NCBI GenBank assembly: GCA_034190875.2
Contig: CM067356.1
Span: forward strand, 58,300,421-58,364,420
Length of the DNA: 64,000 bases
Direction of reading: 5' to 3'
Origin: Urechis unicinctus
Lineage: Eukaryota > Annelida > Polychaeta > Xenopneusta > Urechidae
Below, piece after piece: positions 50,701 through 63,713 of the stretch. The position numbers were made by a program, and so were the translations under genes. Under the pieces are notes generated by a model. That model did not search any database. It was given only the letters and a program-made list of their open reading frames with translations, and had not been told where the DNA came from. Position 1 is the stretch's first letter, and each line of letters begins with the position of its first letter.

Positions 50701-53700
50701 AATGCAGCTGCTGCGTGTCTTGTAACCCGTCATAGATTCAATGCCCGGGGCAATATGTGCCTAATCTCTTCGAATCCACTGTCGGACTTAATGCACCAAT
50801 ATGTGATAAACTGAATGTATCATACCTTGAATTACATATAATAGGTATTAGATGCATCAAAACGCTATGTGTGCACGAGAACCAACTACGTCCATCCCAG
50901 CAAAACATGTTAAGCCCAAATTCCCACACACTGGCTGCCAGTTTCGTTTCCTGGGGACACAATTAGAATAGACGCATTGTGAGTGTAGATAGAATGATAC
51001 TCAATAACTTAGAGGGCTTGAATTTATAGCTCCATATATACACACAGTTTTTCATCATATATGAAGAACAATATTCCTTAAATCTTCGGTCCAATATTAA
51101 ACGTAGAGGTATAATAATTATATAGCTAACAACGCACCAGGGCTACAATAAGAAGAAATCAGCAATAATCATTTTTTGTAACCCCACAGATGTACACAAT
51201 CCAATTTTTTAATCAAATGTCTCTGTATTGCTTTATAAATACATTTGCGAAGTTAGAGATGTCACGATTGAAAACAGTTACATCATAAGCAATTGGTTAA
51301 GAATGCAAAGCGAAATGGTATCTATTGTTTGGGTCAACATTAATGACGTATACATATAATATGGTACTTCTTTTAAAGGATACCATTTCACCATTTACCC
51401 ATGTAACACATAGCACTTAACCGCCATATTGCGCAATACAGCGAGCAAAGCGATCCTGTGAAACATGAAATGTTAATCATATGCTTTTGTATACGCTAAA
51501 AGACCGATTTCTAATAAACCATTATTGGAGCTATTGGTTTGAATAATAAATAGCCAACTTAATTCATCGTGCGTGTCAATCGACAGGCAGTCTAATCTAG
51601 ATAGAATTGATGTCTTTTTCATATGTAATTATGTCCAACCTTTGAGAGCAAAATACAAAGCACACATAGGCTAGCTGCAACACCATTTGTCAAATGAATT
51701 TGCTTCATGTTTAATGCGACTAAACTTGTCGAGGAAGATGTACAAATACACCATTGATAGAATGGACACTTCTCTCGTTCTTTTTCTATGTAGACCCGAC
51801 GAAATAATACACTTGATGTGGTTATGTGGTACATTGGATAATCTTCATAAAAAAACACCGTCACAGGGTCTGGTCTATATTGAATTATGTATGATTGAGG
51901 GATATCTTTATTTTGCATCATAGCACCAATAAAATAAAGCCACTGTTTTGTTGCTTGCTACGTTACCCCATCTGACAATATGTATCGGAAATAACCAGCT
52001 GTAACAGTACAGTTAGCGCCATGAATCATTTCTTTACCATTTACAACCGACTGAGTATCGAAGTGAAAAGACCACCGCAACGGGGTTGCATTTGAACTAT
52101 CAATAAACACTCCATATTTGGTATCAGGTGGTCTCAATGTAGTATATATGTCGACAAAGTGTTTGAGATTACATGGACTAACCAAGACAAGGTAGCACTT
52201 AAAAACAAAGGCATGTGATTTGATTGCAGACAGGAGCGGCAGAGATCTATTCTTGTAACACATACGGCAGCTAGCCGAATTTAGAAGGGCTAATTAAAGT
52301 GTAAGATGGATATTACATATAATGACCAATACTTTACGTTCAGGCATTCACTTTGATTGCAGCCATGAATGGCAGGGGTCTTTCAGGTGCGAGCCTAAAG
52401 CCGCTTGATACCCGGGGTTGTTCCGGTTACAGAAATTTGATAATGAATGTTCCAAGCTGGTCTCAAACTTGCTTAATGTCAGTGTAACACGCAAATTATG
52501 AGGTGAGTGTAAACGTTAACAAACACATTTACTCAATAGACCGTAATTTTAGGTATGCCACATTATTCGTATAATGCGAGCGCTTTTGTTGGATTATAAT
52601 TTATTGAAACAATGATGGAAATGGATAGATTGTCTATACAAAGAATATCACACCATACATTGCTGCTCTGTTTACAGACAGATTGTTAATCACATTGGAC
52701 TATTACCAACACACTTACAAATCCCAGTTATTAATGTGCACAATATTACGTAGTTTGTCAGATTTTAGAGCGCATTTATTCTTTCCAGGTTACTACATAT
52801 GTGTGTGATGTAATGAAACTAACTCCGTGTCTGATTGGTTAGCTTATTAAATATGCGCACTGAGTAGGATTGTCATCATGCCTACTGATTCATGCAGCAG
52901 GTGTTTGAGTCCATGGTGAACGATTGTATTATCAATTTAACTACTACATTGTTCATGTATTGCTATCTGATTCGTTACCTGAAACGTTTGATAGAGGATC
53001 ACTTGTTGCATAATACACCCGTGGTGGTAATCATCTTCTCAGAAGAGGCTGCATGTATCACATTTTACCTACACTGGCGCGAGACTAGTCCTGTGATAAA
53101 CATCTTCGCCTGACCAGGGCCAAATGTAAAACAAGCGTTTATGTGGGACGTCGTGCGAGAAATACGCCATGTTTATGCTATATTCTCATTTATCAATGTG
53201 TGCAATGCGGAGTATGCCAATTTGCTTGTTTGCAATGTCTATCTGGGCTTAGATCAACGAATATTTTCTCCAGTTCGTGTTTATTATATTATGCGGTTAA
53301 ATATTTAATTAGTATTAGCTGTCCATAATTGATCACATAGCATACCCTAAGAAATAAGATACAAAGCCTGAATGACCTGCTTGTCTCCAACATTTCATAA
53401 GCACCATGATAGCTCCGATTGCTGCTCGGTAGATTCTAACAGCAAATTATGGAGAACACCCTAGTCAACCTAGTGACACAACAGTCTCAACCTCGAACCC
53501 GAAACGCTCCCATATTTTCGTCCATAATATTCAACATAATCGAATCCTATGAACACTGACAAAACTATGTATTTTTATCAATTGGTGATATTACGCTATC
53601 GAGCAGTGCAGCGGACGAACACAAAAAGATGCCTTCAGAAACGGTTTGATATTATATTTTGTCGTACGCATTGGCATAAGATGTTTGTTTCCGTCCTTTG

Positions 53701-54651
53701 AACATGCTAAGTGGCCATCTATCACAGCCGCAGCGTACTACAATTGTTATATATGGCTTGATGCTGATTGTCGATAACAACGACAGTCGTGTATCTCGCG
53801 TTTACCGCCATGATTGATGATTCATGTTCTATTAGTCCAAATACTGAGGGTCTTATAGGTGGCACGAGAGGCTCTCCACAATAGCATTAATACATCATTA
53901 ACAGAACTTGTCTGTCTTAGAAATGCACCGGTTCCATGCCATCGCAAGCTTATTTGCACCTACTGTATAGATGTTGACGTCCCCTAACTTAATTCGTAGT
54001 AGTTGACAGGAGAAGAACCTGTAACGCTTTTGACTGCGTGAGCAAATTGTAAACTGGTCCAAGTGTTTAAAAATGCTTTTGAAATCTAATTCAGTCTTCT
54101 ATTACATTCCCTCTTAATGTTGGAGGTCTTTAATCTCTTTTATATATCCCGGTGAGACTACATTCAGCACCTATCACAGCCATAGCTGCCGGTACACCAG
54201 TCATTATTCTACATCTAAAGTATATACGCGCTTCATGATATATATTTATATTACATATCTGAAACTGTATTAGCTTCTTCATTGGCGTAGGTGAAGACTT
54301 CAGTAATTGCCTATGAATAAAACTTCCACTACTAACATCCCTACAGGTACACCATACGTCATTTCTAAGCAACTTACTCCACTCAAGCTGCAGACAAAGC
54401 TTAAGTGCCTTACCTTATATAGCCATGGGGCGAAACTACTCTTCTCATCCACACTATTTAGCGCCCCCCTCGCCCCCTTCCTGCAAGCCAATCAAAACTA
54501 CGTCACCTGCAAAACTATTCTTTTCCAGTAAAACTACCCTATCAAACTGACCAACCCGTCTGGTGAAACTAAATTTCAATATCTGCTGCTCCAGCTGGAG
54601 ACCTTCTAAATTCACCTCGCTGACTAAGCTACCATGCTGGTGTTACTCTGA

Positions 54652-54974
54652 ATGCTACGTCTACACTATGTTCACGGTGGCCAAGGCAGCGCCGTTTGCC
54701 TGAAACGTATTGCGCCGTGGGATTTTGGCCATTTTTGTCTCCATAAACAAGTTTTGTTAGGTTGTGCTAAGTTACTACGTTTCTCATCCACATCGTGGCT
54801 GCCATGTCAGATGTTTTGACAGGTTAAAATTCTGGCCCGGCATGCACGGCAATAACGGTCTGTCATGTTTGCATATCTCGTTCCCCCGCGCTGTCTCACA
54901 TTTATCCCGTTTTCTCCACGGTGGTCTGAAACGGGGCTGCCGTGGCCAGCGGGAACATTGTGTAAACGTAGCAT
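54652..54974. mobile_element. MITE-like element, copy in C2
   Basis: Same inverted-terminus element as at 46,459-46,780, carried along by the C duplication. Termini differ from C1 by a few substitutions (for example 'gccaaggc' for 'gccacggc'). Confidence 0.75.
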
Positions 54975-55129
54975 AACAAACGCTGCAGCTCATTTTCTGT
55001 ATCCACTTGAATATCGAACTTATATAGTTTCACTTTCCTTTATGTTTAGAGCACATGTATCGTGATAGACTTGATTACAAACCACTAACTTTAATTGGTT
55101 TGATGTGTGGACACAACTCTTATCATCTT

Positions 55130-55330
55130 ACATTGAGCAGATATGGGAGCATTTCGGCATCTTCCTTGTGCCACACCATGATGAACCATGCTAGATCGAG
55201 GTCATTCATATCTATGTCAGAACTCATTCTCATTTAGCTCACGATAGGCCTGCTTTTGCGTTTGTTGTTTCACTCACTCACTTACGTACACACACACGCA
55301 CCGACAGCGCATACCCCGATAAACCCCCAC
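55130..55330 (+). repeat. R2 dispersed repeat, copy in C2
   Basis: Near-identical to 46,920-47,130, with a CACTCACTCACTTACG and ACACACAC stretch. Confidence 0.7.
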
Positions 55331-57552
55331 CTCACCCCGACCTGCTCTTTGTCTCGCCTGTAACAGACATACCATTTCTCTGGTAACCTTATCAATATAT
55401 GAAACTAAATGATTTACCAGGAGCATTTTGTGTATTCAGCTTCCCATTCCGATAGTGTTGCCTATCAGTCGTTACTGTAATATGTGCCAGCGATTTATAA
55501 CCTTGATGCGCTTGTGATCAACTTTTAGCGGTCATGCTGTAACTTATCCACGTGCGCGTCTCATTTATTTTTCATTTAGACAGTACAAGGTGCATGATGA
55601 AGCTGCAGATAGGAAGGTGAGAGACGGCTATATATATATATATGGGTATCAACCTATATCTACCTATCCGATACACAAGGTTGTACTAAACTCTTATTAA
55701 CCTATCCACGTGCGTTTCTCATTTATTTTTCATTACGACAGATATACAAGGTTCATCACGCACGTACAATATGCCTTGTGCTTTTCGATATGATCATAAA
55801 TATCCATCGATTAATTGATTGGCTCTGTGGAGAACAATAGCAAATCGGAATAATAGTTGTTGATTGGAATAGCAGAGGCCATCAAAGCAGTTGGCTCAAG
55901 TGCTGCTCGTGTGGACCAATACTATCAGCATATTGTACCATCGGAAGCCTTGCATCACATGTATCATGTGCGATAAAGCAGCGCCGAATACCGCCTAAGC
56001 AAAAAGTGTCATAAGGTATTCTGTCAGTAACATGATCGGTTAGCATGTCACCTAACCAAAGGCTTCAACTCACTCAATTGTACACATGCGTCCCCCTTTT
56101 TTCATTCAACATTCCAGAAGCCTTACGTGATATCAGACGGATCAATTTACTTTGAAAAGCCTCTGTGCTGCCGAACCTGCTATTGTAAGCCTGATTACGA
56201 GTTCGAAGTTCAACATTGTAACATTGGAAGCGACGAATTGTCATCATCGGAAAATACCCCAGCCTATCATTCGAGGAACTCATGATTACCAAAAGCAATA
56301 AATTGATTGGCATTATGTTTCAGACATTTATTACATATGCAAGGTAATAGCATTTCCGATTCTGTCATTTAAGTGTATTTGAGCGCAGCTCGACAGCTAT
56401 CACTTTGGCTAAGACCTGTCGCAGCAATAACCATGACAACTCCCCTGTCATGAATAAACGGAAAGCAGGGAGAGGAAAACTCACACTGGAAAAGCAAAAA
56501 CGATATTTTATATAAGCGGGTGATGCAGGATGTTTAGCTGTTAAACAAATGCATTTGGTCTGATCGACTGACATTATAAAATTAAATAAACCGTGCTTTA
56601 GGGTTTCTATGCATCATTACTACTATTTAAATAAAATGGATACAAATTTAACGAGTGTTTATGTGTAGTTATTGCAATAACCGAGTGTTTATATAGCCTA
56701 GCAATATAAACACCATTGTTACGTGTCAATTGATACAACATGGCCGAATAAGTGATTCCTTGGTGTTAACAAGTTGTTATGCAAAATGGCGTTTTATGGC
56801 TGCCTGCACCATTAGCGATGGTCTGGCTGCGCTCTACTTAAAATCACAACAACATAGAATGCGTAATGTTTAACCTTAGTAACCGTCAGTACCTTGTAAA
56901 ACCCGTAGTACACCAGGGCATGGCTTTTTTTATTGATGTCAACACGAAGCGTACAACCAATCTACACTGTGCATCATTTTTTCCTGGCAACCCAATCCCT
57001 CAAGTAAACAATTTCTTACCCTGTAGAGAACATGGTTATAACATCAAATGATAGACCGCTTTTGGCGATAGATTGGTCAAAGCATGACATTAACAGCATT
57101 ACCACCACGATGTCTGGGCGGCCGAAGGTAATTGATGAAACATGCACAGCAACTTGCTTGCTTCAAGCGCTCGGCAAGAATACCATCGATTTCATTAGGA
57201 CAACACATCCTCGGATATATTTACTTTGCGCACCATGTTAACATTACATTCTGAAAGTTGGCATGAAAATAAAGCTTTGAAATGTGACTATTTGGTGCAT
57301 TTGGTGCTTAAATCCGTAGCCTACAGAAAACCTAGGTTAAATGATCTTATGCAGGGGCTGCGTGTCGTGTCACCCGTCATAGGTAGTTGCATAATGCCCC
57401 TCGGGGCAATTTGTACCTCATCTCATCGCAACCACCGTCGGACTAATTACACCAAAATGAATTTCATATAAGAGGTGTTCAATGCATCAAAACGCTATGT
57501 TTGCACGAAAGATAGCAACGTCCGTCCCAGCGAACGTGTTAAGGCCAAATTC

Positions 57553-60500
57553 AACATTACAAAAGACTTATGTGATGTCAAACAGATCGATAACCTTACA
57601 GAGAGCTTTGCGCAACAATGCCAGCTGCTGTGAGTCTCATTAACAGGCTGAGGTTCAAAGGTTCGCAGTAAAAAATACCTAAGCCCCTCTAACTGAAGAT
57701 TACCTCGAACAATTTCACGATCGACTTCACCCAATAGAATTCACCTCGTATGCAAAGTGATAGCATGTGGTCAAAACTTCTGTTCATACTACGAAAGCTG
57801 ACATCGTCTTTTAGGTGCAAAGTATGCAGTTCGGCGATTTGCTGTTCAAGATATTGTTATAATATACTCTGCCACATAATTTGTGGGGTGACGACGATTC
57901 TAGTCAATCATAATCATATAATGAAACCAATGTTCATATTTGCTTAATGTGGATGAATGATTCATGATGGAAGAATGACTTATGATAACGCATCTTGTAC
58001 GCAAAAATGTTTAGCATAAAGTGGAAACCGCACTCTGCCGGAAATCAACAAAACCAGAAAAACTAGAAACCTGAACTTTAACTCAACTAATTGTTAAATC
58101 TTATATAAATACAATCGGGGCATGGTTTCTTTGTTAGCATTTTCTTCAATCTGTTGGGTCTAGTCACATAGATCAGAAAGCATTAGATTCCTCAGTTTTT
58201 ATTTCTATTTGGCGATATTTACGTTGCGGTATGACCAACGCACAAGGCATGAGGAGGATAATTTAAGAGTACTGCAAACATGTTACAAAAAATAACAGAG
58301 AAACACAATAAAAACCATTTTTGTACTGTTGCATACGTATCTCTTACCGTGAGAGCGATAACATATCTGTTGCAGCCATTGGCGCATAAATCGACTAAGA
58401 AGTTCCTGTGAGGCTAGAGACGCGTGGTTATTAAATGCGCGTTGATATCATGTAGCGAGTTTTGATGCTTATGCGTTTGATCAGATGTCTAATCCTGAAA
58501 CATGCTGCTAAGGTAAACTCATCGCACTTTGATTCGCAAACCAAATTAAACATTCTATTGTAACACATTATCATTACAATGGTAGCTGTAGTGCTGACAT
58601 TAATGATGTCGTGACAGTGAAGCCAGCAGGACCAAGAAAGGTTGTATGTGCGCGCTATTATCTCTATCATGCAGTATTCTCGTGTTAAAAATAGACCAAG
58701 CACACAAAAGCGTCATTAACGCAGTACCTCATTGTCTCACACTTATGTACCTAGTATCCGGCATAGCAAACACCCATATATTCATTAAAGACAATCTGAG
58801 AAACACTATTTAGCTATTAGAGAATGTGATTGCATTCCAATTCAACTACTAGACTTAAATACGTACGTCACTTTTCATGTATTGACATATATATATATAT
58901 GTATATAAATATATATATATATATATTCACAAATTATATATTTATTGTGAACATCACCCTTTTACTCATTATATATTGACGTTGGCAATTTGTGTTGTAA
59001 ATGCAACATCGAGCCATCAGTTACACAATTATAATACACTCATTATCGAGAGCCCTAAATGGTACCGTCACGACCTGCTTTACACAACTTTATTGTTAAT
59101 GCAGACAGCCATGTTAATAAGATCGCAATGTGGTAGCTGCGAAGGGTCGCAATGGAAGCCGCAAAGCAGCAGAAGTATTTGTGTCAGCAATTTTCAATGC
59201 ATGTGCGGGCCGAAAAACAAACAAAGAGAACTACTGAGATGCCTCGGAACTGAACTCTTCTTTAAATTTCCAATATCGGTGTGGACCCGATCACAATGAT
59301 CACATCCTATAATTTACTGTCGCTTGGTTGTCTCTTGGTGGTTCGAAAGTGCGATTTTACCAAAAAAGACACCATACCCGAACCGTTGGTCTGAGACTAG
59401 CATAATGGGAGCAAGCTACAAAGTATCATATTAAGAATAATTCCTTCCAATACGCATTGAAGCATGTGGATTGATTGAGTAGAGTTCAAAATAGCGTGCA
59501 TACAGCATTACTAAGGCACAGAAGGTCGTTGCGTGATGGTTAGATATCGTTACACACGGATGCAGAGCCTACGGCGATGACGCTCGAAGTGATCAAGGAC
59601 TGAACAAATAATTAAGGGCTGATTGACATTTCTGCTAAATCACAATATTTGATATATAAAATGCTATATTGTGCATGCTCAGCGAGTGATCAATTTATCG
59701 ATGCAACAAATGCGTTTGGCAATTTGGAAGCTCAGTTTCCGTAAATGCATAACAATATTTACCCTTGATTTTAATTAAACCTATCAACCTGGTATAAACT
59801 GCCTTTACTATGCTTAGTTATTAAATGAAGTAAATGTGAAATATCTATTTTAGGCCGTTAATGGCAGGTAACTCTGGAAAAGCTGGAAAAAGTGAATGCA
59901 GGGTTAAAAACGAGTTTTTAAACGACATTCATGACTGCGATACAACTGTTTGCAGACTTTCATTTGGTGTAATTACATCTGAGCCATAGAACAAACAACA
60001 ATAAAGCGCCTGACAGCCACACATGCCTAAAACGTATTAAAAGGTTGTGAAAAATATCGCACAGAATAAAATCAATAGCATCTGCACTAAGCATCCGCAT
60101 AAAATGCGTTCAGATTATAATCTTAAGAAAGCTTACTATATTGGGTGACATTGCATTAAATCCTTTAAATGTTTTCGGACTTAACGCCTGTTTCCCAGTC
60201 GCGTTATCAAGCTCATATGCATACCTCACATAACTTTAGTAATGTTATCTAGGGCAACAACTGACATATTCTTTCTTAGGAAATGAAACATCTCTGTGTG
60301 TGCTTTTGTTTTTATTCGCATTTTACTTCACCTTTATTGCTGCGGATTTCCCAGTTGCACCTGCGATCGAAGGATTTATCTTTACTTCTACTCTCTCTTG
60401 TGTGTTATCTACAGTGTATAACAAAGCATAAGATCCAGAGATAAAGCTAGGTTGGCATGACGATATATCGATGCGAATATTCAATAACAGCTAATTACAC

Positions 60501-60945
60501 CTTATAATCTGACGTAATTTCTGATAGCATAATCGGGCGGGGATTTTCATTCCCAATAGGTGTATTTTACAGGTGCCGTAGTACTCTTGCATAGGGTTTC
60601 AAATTCTGATGCTCGCTAATTGCGTCCTGGAGGCGGCCACTCCACTGTCATGACATTTTACGTCATGCAATGTTTAGTGTGTGACATAATGCATTATACT
60701 ATTTCCATTTTCTTTATATTGGTAACGGCGAGCTTCGCATATAATACATTTGCGTAACCGCATTGTCAAATGACCCATGTTATGTAAGTTGCTGAGTCTG
60801 GAATTATCAATCCGTAATTGGGCAGGTAATTTGTTTGTTCACTTATTTTCTTGTAATATGGAACACAGCAGATGTGTACTCGTTAACAGGGTAAGTTTCA
60901 CTGCCTCTCTGTCTTCCACTGAATAGTACAAAGGAAGCAACGAAC
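57553..60945. other. Single-copy AT-rich sequence, no gene supported
   Basis: No partner elsewhere in the window. A short AT array lies at 58,887-58,926. A 38-codon charged frame at 59,133-59,249 ('RRVAMEAAKQQKYLCQQF') sits in a GC-richer patch and is discussed under findings. Other frames are unremarkable. Confidence 0.5.
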
Positions 60946-62176
60946 TCGAACACCATACTACCTTGCACACTGGCCTTGTAAAATCAATTATGCAAGGTGG
61001 TTTATTAATTCGACACTGGTTGACAGTAGAACTTTTGCGATTGATTCCTGTAACATCAACTTAGTTCCCACTTATTGGAAACAAAATGTGGCCTGTGCAA
61101 AAACGAGAAATTGTACCAGTATAATTGCATTTGACATTTATAACAGGAACTGACAGTAAGCATTGGTTAGCCGATCTCAATTCTTTTCCTGGAATAAAAG
61201 GAGCGATACGATCTTCGAGGTATGTTGGTGCCATCTTATACACGGGTTAAGAGACAAGTACCAGAACATTGAATTTGATTCACTGTATCACTGGCAACCA
61301 ATGAAGCGAGTACAGTACCAGAGTGATGCGATCATTTAGCCATTGTGCGATGTTTTATATTATTTGCAGTCGATGTACAAGGGATGCAGGAGCGCCATAG
61401 AGAAGAGCATTGTCGAAATCTAGTTTTGATGTTATAAATGCATATTGTACTTGCTCCAGTGACGATCGGTCAAGAAAATGTTTTTATTTTACAGATTTTG
61501 CGGATCTGTGTATATGAGCTTTTGCTGTGACCTGCGGTGTCATTGATGCAAAAGAAACAGATATTACACCAATGTTTCCGGCTGCAGTTGATGGATTGAT
61601 CTTGTGGATATTGATACATAAGCTTTTGGGTGTGAACATGCTGGCCATCTGTCCCGAAGAAATGACCAAATATTCTGTTATTTTCTGCATTTATTTTCAG
61701 ACGATGCGAACGTATTCATGTTTGCATCATTGCTATGCATAATTGCATTTTCTCGATGGCGCCATTGATGTATTTGAGATCGCAGCTTTAATATAGCCGG
61801 GTGTCATCAGCATATAGATGATAATTGATATTCGAAGTTTGTATTAGGCGACCAAGCGATGGTGTTGAGAGTGAAGAGCAGTGGTCAAAAGATGGATCCC
61901 TGGGGCACACCACAACTGAGAGCTTTATGGAATGACTTCATGTCTTTTGTATATATACATTGCGTGCGGCCGTCAATATATGTGTTGAACCAGTTAAGCA
62001 CGGCATTCCTCAAACCTTTGTTTTGAATGACTTGTGTCAAAGGTAGCGGATAGGTCTAAGACCACCAGCACTACAACCTTCTGCTGGACCTGTGCATGGG
62101 TAATGTCAATTTGGACCTTCCCCAGTGCCGTTTCAGTGCTGTCTTTATAGCTATAAGCTAACTCGTATGGTTCCAT
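60946..62176 (-). mobile_element. Degraded, 5'-truncated CR1/L2-like LINE reverse transcriptase
   Basis: Read on the minus strand, motifs appear in family order. 'STETALGKVQIDI' and 'VLDLSATFDT' (RT motif A with its Asp) lie at about 62,040-62,150. 'CGVPQGSIF' is at 61,893-61,914 and 'YHLYADDTRLY' (catalytic YADD) at about 61,795-61,820. The thumb and C-terminal region has 'YKMAPTYLEDRIAPFIPGKE' and 'ELRSANQCLLSVP' at 61,140-61,243, then a trace of the end near 60,960. Several frameshifts and stops separate these blocks. The endonuclease and N-terminal RT are missing, which fits 5' truncation on insertion. It is inactive. Confidence 0.88.
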
Positions 62177-63713
62177 AAAAGTGTTCTCTACAAATTATAT
62201 TACACAAATTACATGACGCAAATTATATTATGCTATATGTACATTTATATACTACATGATGATTGATACTACTATGCATACAAAATTGTACTGAAGCACA
62301 TGCCTTTGTAGTAACTTTGGCAGCATATGTGGTATTGTCATTAATTTTGGATCAAATAGTGTTAGCTTGTTAGCATTATCAGGACCCTTGAACGTGCAAC
62401 CAACAGTAGCCATTGAGGTTGACTGAGTAAATCAATTCAGTGCAAATTACCAATTAAACTCGCAGTAGTGACACCGCTTAACGAGATCATTAGCTACATC
62501 ACTAGAATTAAGTCGCCCCTGGTCATACTGCCCCAACATCAAATATGGCTAGTGCATATTCCTGATGCTGAAGCCGTCGCCCATGTATCATTCGCCTCAT
62601 GTCCATACCTATACGCATGTACAACTTGTTACATATCTACACCGTCACTGATGTACAACTTGCCTCATGTCAACTCCGTCATGCATTTCGGCTCATGCGA
62701 ACACCGTCAGCATATGAGTGTACGTTATTTATATCTATAATTCATGATGATGTGAACCTTCAAGCGGATCAGAAGTATTCTGGAAACTTCGGTTAAAAAT
62801 GATCACAATGATTCCCAAAACGCAGCTACCCGCAAACGTTGGTATGCAGAATTTTCCGTGAATTGTCAACCATTGCCGCTGACATTTTGGTGACGTAGGA
62901 GGCATCATTAAGATCAAAGTGGGATAAACCGGCAGTACAGGTAATAAAGCAACATGACAATGTATCACCGGCACAAGTCTGAACAATGCTTTTATTATAA
63001 TACGCATCACTCTGCCTATCTTGAAGTTACTTCTCGAAGTACGAGTAGTCTCTACTTCCAGGTGGAGTACGCTTCAGGAAGCAGCTTACGATTGGGGAGA
63101 AATGCTGCTTGAACAGCTTTCTATTGGTACCCTTATCCCTAGCAACATATTGACGCTTGCAATGTGTGTGTTGGAAGTCGTCTTGACCCTTAAGTCAACC
63201 CACTCAACTCCGTCAAACTACACAGAATTAACCTACTCATATAGATTAGAAGTAATTATAATTTGTACATCAGTAAGATTTTTTTGCATTACGATGAGTT
63301 TGCTAGGGTTCTCACATTACATCAGGGTTTAATTAGAGCAATAATACTTCTTGTATTTGGTAGCCGCCATTACAGAATGTGGGGCATCGGGGATTTCCTC
63401 AAACATAAAACACATTGCTTTTTTAATCAGAAACTGGGTCAGGCAGCCCGCAGCTATTCATTCAATGCGCTTAGCCAGCCAACATGAAATATGATGCGTC
63501 TGTAGGAAGCAGTTGATATAATTGCAACGGAAGGAAGGCCTCATTCGCGAATTGTGTGCTACGAGCAATTCATTGGTTTTAAGTATGCTTGGCGTCAACG
63601 ATATTTGAACCTAAAGCACTCAACTACTATGAATTTACTTCCAGACACGTCAATTATGAAGGATTTAACATGGCGAGTGAGGGCGCAACTGAGGCCTCAG
63701 AAAAAAATGTGAT
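62177..63713. other. No gene supported
   Basis: Overlapping frames at 62,468-62,796, 62,735-63,010 and 63,021-63,487 have ordinary composition and no recognised motif. Confidence 0.45.

Larger units (their letters stand above)
42701..50931 (+). repeat. Tandem segmental duplicate C1 (8.2 kb)
   Basis: Begins at 'tggctgccagttttg'; the same sequence at 50,932 starts C2. The unit is about 97-98% identical to C2 across 42,713-48,600 but only about 85% in the last kilobase. It contains the 322 bp inverted-terminus element and one R2 copy. Several short frames were checked and rejected. Confidence 0.94.
50932..57552 (+). repeat. Tandem segmental duplicate C2 (6.6 kb)
   Basis: Direct copy of C1 starting exactly where C1 ends. 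It is shorter because about 1.1 kb equal to 48,608-49,710 is absent. That section is present in C0, so it was deleted from C2. The AT array is also short. Confidence 0.94.

Noticed and set aside
59335-59365. B-box-like 'ggttcgaaagtgcg' suggesting a tRNA or SINE
   Set aside because: No convincing A-box at 30-60 bases upstream, no pairing stems and no repeated copies in the window.
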